A stretch of DNA of 64,000 bases from positions 79,912-143,911 of the forward strand of contig JAFNAS010000009.1 of assembly GCA_017860295.1 (NCBI GenBank), read 5' to 3'. The DNA comes from Bacteroidota bacterium (lineage in GTDB: Bacteria; Bacteroidota; Bacteroidia; Bacteroidales; Paludibacteraceae). The position numbers and the translations under genes are program-made. The notes beneath the pieces are model-generated. The model was not told the DNA's origin. It saw only the letters and a program-made list of their open reading frames with translations, and searched no databases. Numbering within the stretch: position 1 is the first letter of the stretch; each line of letters opens with the position of its first letter. Below are positions 59,393-64,000 of the stretch, piece by piece.

Positions 59393-62300
59393 TCAACCTC
59401 TCCACTTTCTTTTACGAATCTTCTCATCAATATTTTCGCAAATAATATACATGGTAGGAATTACAAAAATACCGAACACGGTTCCTATCAACATACCTCC
59501 GGCAGCCGCAACTCCAATCGAATTATTACCTGCTTTGCCGGCACCACTCTCCAGAATTAGCGGTAGCATTCCAAAAATAAAGGCAAACGAGGTCATCAAA
59601 ATAGGCCGCAAACGAGCAGTTGCACCTTCAATGGCTGCATCCACTATTCCCATTCCATGTTCACGCCGCTGTCGGGCAAACTCGACGATCAGAATACCGT
59701 TTTTACCCAGCAATCCGATGAGCATAATGAGCGAAACCTGCACATAAATATTATTCGTTATGCCAAAAAGATTGATAAACAGAAAGACTCCGAACACGCC
59801 TATGGTGAGAGAAAGCATTACCGAAAGTGGTAACACATAACTCTCGTATTGAGCACAGAGCACAAAATAGACGAACAAGAAGCAAAGCACAAAAATATAG
59901 ATGGCCTGGCTGCCCGACTTAATCTCTTCTCGCGACATACCCGAAAATTCTATTTCATAACCAACCGGAAGTTTCGAGGCCTCTTCTTTCACCGCAGCGA
60001 TTGCATCGCCAGAACTAAACCCTTTCTTCTGCTTCCCCTGAACGGTTGCCGCAGTAAACAAATCGTAGCGGGTAATAGTTTCGGGGCGATACACTTTCTG
60101 AAAATTGATGAGCGTGGTAAGCGGCACCATCTGATTCTGCTTATTCCGCACCATCACCTTGCTTAAAGAATTCAGATCCGTTCTATCTTCAGGTGCGGCC
60201 TGAATAATAACCCGACAATATTTGGTATAACGGTTAAAATCGGAGATCATCATTCCCCCATAATATGCCTGAAGTGCCTGAAAAACATCGTTCACGGCGA
60301 CCTCCTCCATCTTACACTTATCTACCTGTACATCAAACTGATATTGTGGGAAATTTACATTAAACGAAGAACTGATAAAATCAATTTCAGGACGGGTTTG
60401 TAAATTATTCATAAACTCCTTCACTACCTGATAAAATTTGGTGATATCGCCACCCGTTTTATCTTCCACCTGAACTTCAAACCCATCCGACGATCCGAAT
60501 CCACGAATAGGAGGTGGAGCATAAAAAATAATCTTTCCCTCTTTGATCTTAGCCGTTTTTTTGTTGAGCAGTTCTATCACATCAGTTGTCGAGGTATCGC
60601 CACGCTTTTCCCACGGCACCAAAGAACAGGTCATCATACCATGCGAGCTGCCATTTGTTCCGCTCAGCATACTTTGACCGGCAATACTCATACGTGCGGC
60701 AAACAGATCGATGGTATTCATCGTACTGTCAATCTGCTTCATCATATTTCGGGTACGTTCAAGAGATGCGCCCGGAGGAAGGGTAACATCGGCACTAATC
60801 ATACCTTGATCTTCATTTGGCACAAACGCTGTAGGCGTACTCTTAATCAACAAATAAGCACCTAATGCAAACGTAAGAATAACCGCTACTGGAATCCAAC
60901 GTCGATGGGTAAAAAGGCTCAATGCTCTTTTATATTTCTGAGTGGTTGCTTCGAAAGCAATGTTGAAGTTTGCATGTAAACGGTTCAGGAAATTCTTCTT
61001 TTCTACCTCTTCCGATGACCTTCGAATAAACATGGTACACAATACCGGACTCAAAGTCAATGCATTGATAGCCGAAAGTGTAATTGCAACAGCCAGCGTC
61101 AGACCGAATTGCCGGTAAAATGTTCCGGCCGGACCCGTCATGAAACTTACCGGAATAAACACAGATGCCATCACCAGCGTAATCGAGATAATGGCTCGCC
61201 AAATCTCATTCATGGCCTTAGAGGTTGCCTCAAACACCGACAAGGAGTTGTCATGATCCAGTTTGGCATGTACGGCCTCGACCACCACAATCGCATCATC
61301 GACCACAATACCAATTGCCAGCACCAAAGCAAAAAGTGTGAGCAAATTGAGAGAAAAGCCCAACAGATTGAGTATAAAAAAAGTTCCGATTATGGCCACT
61401 AAAGCCGAAATACCCGGAATAAGCGTAGATCGCCAATTCTGAAGAAACAGGAACACCACGATAAACACAAGAATGAATGCCTCTACAAATGTTCGCTTCA
61501 CTTTATGGATAGATGCTTCAAGAAATTTATTCGCGTCGTTGGGAATTGCATATTTTACTCCGGGAGGAAAGCGTTTGGACAAGGTTTCGAGTTTTGTTTT
61601 CAAAGCATCCACCACATCGCGAGCATTCGATCCGGCCATCTGATAAACCGACATACCGACACCCGGCTTACCGTTTACCAGCGTATTGACCGAATAATCA
61701 TTGCCACCCAGTTCTATCTTAGCCACATCTTTTAATTTCAGAATACGTCCATCATTATTAGCTTTTATCACGATGTTTTCATAATCGGGAATGTCGTTAA
61801 ACTTTCCTTTGTACGTCAACGTATACTGAAATTGTTGTTTCCCATTCAGCCCCAACTGACCCGGAGCAGCTTCAACATTCTGCTCCTGAATAGCACTAAT
61901 CACATCACTTGGCATTAAACTGTACGATGCCATCCTAACCGGATCGAGCCATACCCGCATCGAATAATTGAGCGAACCAAAAATATTGACCTGACCTACG
62001 CCATTGATACGTTCAAGTTCCGGCGCTATGTTGATACGGGCATAGTTTTGAAGAAATGTCTGATCGAATTTCGGATTATCGCTGTAGAGAGAAGCCACCA
62101 GCAACTGATTATTCATCATTTTACGGGTCGATACTCCATTTTGTGTCACGGTTGTCGGTAACTGGCTCATCGCAGCCGACACCCGGTTCTGAACATTGAC
62201 CTGATCCATATTAGGATCTGTCCCCAGTTCGAAATAGATGCTAATGGATGCGCTGCCATTGTTAGTGGCATTAGACACCATGTAAGTCATGCCTTCTACC

Positions 62301-62512
62301 CCGTTTATCTGCTCTTCCAACGGAGTGACGACACTTCGTAAAACAGTTTGTGCGTTAGCTCCCGGGAAGCTGGCGCTTACCCTCACCATTGGAGGAGCAA
62401 TGTTCGGAAACTGTTCTACCGGAAGATTTATATAGCCCAATATACCCAATATGCAGATCAGAATAGAAATTACGGTTGAAAATACTGGACGTTTCAAAAA
62501 AATTTGTACCAT
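59393..62512 (-). CDS. RND multidrug efflux permease (AcrB/MexB-type)
   Basis: 1039 residues, 12 transmembrane helices with two large periplasmic loops. FLKRPVFSTVISILICILGILGYINLPVEQFPNIAPP at the N-terminus is the HAE1 pattern; the proton-relay region LALVLAIGIVVDDAIVVVEAVHA (about 398-420) contains the paired Asp, and the second-half motif GLLGKNGILIVEFARQRREHG is intact. Exports hydrophobic drugs or other amphiphiles from the periplasm or inner leaflet in exchange for protons. Middle gene of the adaptor-pump-duct operon; 31 bp after the adaptor gene. Confidence 0.96.
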   Translation of the reverse strand: MVQIFLKRPVFSTVISILICILGILGYINLPVEQFPNIAPPMVRVSASFPGANAQTVLRSVVTPLEEQINGVEGMTYMVSNATNNGSASISIYFELGTDPNMDQVNVQNRVSAAMSQLPTTVTQNGVSTRKMMNNQLLVASLYSDNPKFDQTFLQNYARINIAPELERINGVGQVNIFGSLNYSMRVWLDPVRMASYSLMPSDVISAIQEQNVEAAPGQLGLNGKQQFQYTLTYKGKFNDIPDYENIVIKANNDGRILKLKDVAKIELGGNDYSVNTLVNGKPGVGMSVYQMAGSNARDVVDALKTKLETLSKRFPPGVKYAIPNDANKFLEASIHKVKRTFVEAFILVFIVVFLFLQNWRSTLIPGISALVAIIGTFFILNLLGFSLNLLTLFALVLAIGIVVDDAIVVVEAVHAKLDHDNSLSVFEATSKAMNEIWRAIISITLVMASVFIPVSFMTGPAGTFYRQFGLTLAVAITLSAINALTLSPVLCTMFIRRSSEEVEKKNFLNRLHANFNIAFEATTQKYKRALSLFTHRRWIPVAVILTFALGAYLLIKSTPTAFVPNEDQGMISADVTLPPGASLERTRNMMKQIDSTMNTIDLFAARMSIAGQSMLSGTNGSSHGMMTCSLVPWEKRGDTSTTDVIELLNKKTAKIKEGKIIFYAPPPIRGFGSSDGFEVQVEDKTGGDITKFYQVVKEFMNNLQTRPEIDFISSSFNVNFPQYQFDVQVDKCKMEEVAVNDVFQALQAYYGGMMISDFNRYTKYCRVIIQAAPEDRTDLNSLSKVMVRNKQNQMVPLTTLINFQKVYRPETITRYDLFTAATVQGKQKKGFSSGDAIAAVKEEASKLPVGYEIEFSGMSREEIKSGSQAIYIFVLCFLFVYFVLCAQYESYVLPLSVMLSLTIGVFGVFLFINLFGITNNIYVQVSLIMLIGLLGKNGILIVEFARQRREHGMGIVDAAIEGATARLRPILMTSFAFIFGMLPLILESGAGKAGNNSIGVAAAGGMLIGTVFGIFVIPTMYIICENIDEKIRKRKWRG

Positions 62513-62543
62513 CGTTTCGATTATTTTTTATCGTTCGTACCCC

Positions 62544-63647
62544 TTATTTCGAATGCTTCTCACGTCCTATCAATGGAATTATTTTATCTCCGTCTTTCAA
62601 CCTATTCAGACCGTCGATAACATATCTATCTCCTTCCCGAATGCCATCGGAAACAACATATTGATCTGCCGTACTATTTACAACCGTGATAGTTGTGGCA
62701 TGAACAATCCCTTTGGCATCGACAAGGTAAATCATTTTTTTATCCTGAATTTCATAAGTAGACTTCTGAGGCACAAGAATCATGTTTTTGTATTGTGTCG
62801 GAACTATTAACGTTCCACTGGTACCAGTATGTAACAATGCTTGAGGATTAGGAAATACGGCTTTCATTTGCAACGAACCGGTTGTCTGGTCAACGATACT
62901 GCTTCCCAATTGAAGTTTTCCTTTGTAATCGTATTTCTGTCCGTTAGCCAGTATCAATTCCACTTGAGGCATTTTAGATACTTTTTGCTTCAGCGTCCCG
63001 GGCAAACTATCGCATAATTGGAGCAGTTTTTTTTCATCAAACGAAAAATAGGCAAATACATCGCCACTACTTGCAACAGTAGTTATCGGTTCGGCCAAGC
63101 CTGCTGTCAAGAGGCTTCCCGGTTTCAACGTAATGCGCCCCACAACACCCGAAACCGGACTTTTAATCAGGGTATATCCAAGGTTGATTCGAGCATTTTC
63201 ATACGTAGCTTTTGCAGCCTGCATATTGCTTCGGGCTGTCTGCAGCTGATACGGACTTATAATCTCTTTGTCTACTAAAGGTTGTAACTTTTTCACTTCA
63301 AGCAATGCATTATCGTAGGCTGCGCGCGTCGAGTTGACCGTTTGACGATAATCGGCATCGCTGATTTTCAGAATCGGAGCTCCTTTCCTCACATTATCGC
63401 CTTCCTTCACAAAAATCCGTTGTATATACCCTGTTGCCCGAGAATAAACATCTACCGTATTCTCACTTTCTATCTGCGTTGCAAAGCTAGTATAAACCGT
63501 AGCATCTCCGCGTTGAATAACAGCGACTCTATACTTGGAAGGATCTTTCTTTTCTTTTCCGTTTTTTTGCCCTTTACAAGAAAAGAATGCAATAGGCACA
63601 AGAATAAATATCAAAAGAGAAATAACAGAGACACCTTTGTTTTTCAT
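62544..63647 (-). CDS. RND efflux adaptor lipoprotein (AcrA/HlyD family)
   Basis: 367 residues with lipoprotein signal (lipobox FFSC, Cys24). Order: membrane-proximal beta region, lipoyl half-motif VDVYSRATGYIQRIFVKEGDNVRKGAPILKI (about 65-95), coiled-coil hairpin (about 105-165), second lipoyl half INLGYTLIKSPVSGVVGRI, then beta-barrel and membrane-proximal domains. Bridges pump and duct in the periplasm. First gene of the operon; a palindrome overlaps its promoter. Confidence 0.95.
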   Translation of the reverse strand: MKNKGVSVISLLIFILVPIAFFSCKGQKNGKEKKDPSKYRVAVIQRGDATVYTSFATQIESENTVDVYSRATGYIQRIFVKEGDNVRKGAPILKISDADYRQTVNSTRAAYDNALLEVKKLQPLVDKEIISPYQLQTARSNMQAAKATYENARINLGYTLIKSPVSGVVGRITLKPGSLLTAGLAEPITTVASSGDVFAYFSFDEKKLLQLCDSLPGTLKQKVSKMPQVELILANGQKYDYKGKLQLGSSIVDQTTGSLQMKAVFPNPQALLHTGTSGTLIVPTQYKNMILVPQKSTYEIQDKKMIYLVDAKGIVHATTITVVNSTADQYVVSDGIREGDRYVIDGLNRLKDGDKIIPLIGREKHSK

Positions 63648-63717
63648 ACCATTCGAATTATATATACAACTAATTTATTGAAATTTATACTACCCTGCTT
63701 TTTGTTCTCAAACAGGA

Positions 63718-63749
63718 CAAATGTAATCTATTTAAATGACAAATAGATT
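63718..63749 (-). promoter_or_regulatory. Promoter of the RND operon with operator-like palindrome
   Basis: TACATTTG (63718-63725, minus strand) matches the -7 consensus, 70 bp before the adaptor start. AATCTATTT (63725-63733) and AAATAGATT (63741-63749) form a perfect 9-bp inverted repeat with a 7-bp centre, lying in the -7/-33 spacer, a typical place for a repressor. No regulator gene is adjacent inside the window. Confidence 0.55.
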
Positions 63750-63897
63750 CTATCTTCATTAAGATATTCCTCAAAACAAAATGCTATAAGGTTTTTAAGA
63801 CAGAAAAAAAATCTGATGGTTTAAAAAACAGAAGATATTTTAGGATTGAAATGGTATCAGGATCTCCATGCATTTGCAGAAATTTTTTACAGGGAGA

Positions 63898-63909
63898 GGG
63901 GGGGGGGGG
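63898..63909. repeat. Homopolymer run of 12 G
   Basis: Twelve consecutive G in AT-rich intergenic DNA, preceded by AGGGAGA and followed by T and eight A. Lies just beyond the 5S terminator. Confidence 0.8.
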
Positions 63910-63910
63910 T

Positions 63911-63950
63911 AAAAAAAACGCCCTTACAACGATAAAGTTGTAAGGGCGTT
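63911..63950 (-). terminator. Intrinsic terminator of the rRNA operon
   Basis: AACGCCCTTACAAC (63917-63930) pairs perfectly with GTTGTAAGGGCGTT (63937-63950); on the minus strand the stem is followed by a run of T (63911-63918). Confidence 0.9.
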
Positions 63951-63958
63951 TCAAAAAA

Positions 63959-64000
63959 GTGGCGGTTACCTACTCTCCCACATTGTGTGCAGTACCATCG
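63959..64000 (-). rRNA. rrf: 5S ribosomal RNA, 3' end only
   Basis: Minus-strand reading CGATGGTACTGCACACAATG and then GTGGGAGAGTAGGTAACCGCC match the conserved 3' third of bacterial 5S rRNA. The rest of the gene and the presumed 16S-23S genes lie beyond the right edge. The exact 3' end is estimated to within a few bases. Confidence 0.9.

Overview
The window is a contiguous piece of a chromosome from a Bacteroidota bacterium, almost certainly order Bacteroidales. The evidence is a RprX/RprY-like two-component pair, a group II (geranylgeranyl)glyceryl phosphate synthase, the carboxynorspermidine route to spermidine next to recA, lipoprotein and OprO/P-type outer-membrane proteins, and many starts preceded by the Bacteroidota promoter signature TTTG / TAnnTTTG rather than by Shine-Dalgarno sites. 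I cannot name the genus. No phage, insertion sequence or CRISPR array is visible; it is housekeeping-type DNA with a few unusual regulatory and structural features.

Layout. 1-2.2 kb (minus): 5' part of recG, ispD, tadA. 2.3-7.1 kb (plus): aminopeptidase P, Crp-like regulator, a small barrel protein, a lipoprotein of nitroreductase fold, glutathione peroxidase. 7.1-7.4 kb: two identical tRNA-Lys genes. 7.5-10.5 kb (minus): GGGP synthase, a MurG-like glycosyltransferase, an M64 metallopeptidase. 10.6-21.9 kb: DUF3078 protein, HD hydrolase, MscS channel, ClC channel with CBS pair, Tex, a small barrel protein, a Ser/Thr-rich surface protein with a C-terminal sorting-like tail, and a divergent membrane pyrophosphatase. 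22.0-32.7 kb (minus) is a phosphate island: phoU, pstB, pstA, pstC, pstS, an OprO/P-type porin, a DEAD-box helicase, and a PhoR/PhoB-type pair. 32.8-33.0 kb holds a probable unannotated small RNA. 33.0-37.0 kb (minus): an M56-TonB sensor/protease fusion with its BlaI repressor, a YeiH-type transporter and its LysR regulator. 37.1-41.2 kb (plus): amidase, MCE protein, thioredoxin reductase, patatin. 41.5-48.2 kb (minus): RprY/RprX, UvrA, a helical-repeat protein, MnmD. 48.4-57.5 kb: pyrE, SRPBCC protein, argH; ComEC and rhomboid on minus; recA, carboxynorspermidine dehydrogenase and decarboxylase. 57.6-57.9 kb: tRNA-Gly(GCC), tRNA-Leu(CAG), tRNA-Leu(GAG). 58.0-63.6 kb (minus): a tripartite RND efflux operon. 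The window ends in the 3' end of a 5S rRNA on the minus strand.

The best-integrated block is the phosphate island. Two near-identical 19-bp Pho-box-like direct repeats lie at exactly the same distance (10 bp) upstream of a -7 element, one for the porin and one for pstSCAB-phoU, with a PhoB/PhoR pair encoded close by. PstC carries an extra periplasmic domain visibly homologous to part of the PstS encoded immediately upstream. The BlaI-M56 operon shows two identical palindromic operators, one exactly between the -33 and -7 elements.

Most start sites below were moved from the longest open frame to an internal ATG (or GTG) on the basis of signal peptides, domain starts, promoter position and overlap with neighbours. 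Functional assignments rest on motif recognition by eye; no database search was possible.
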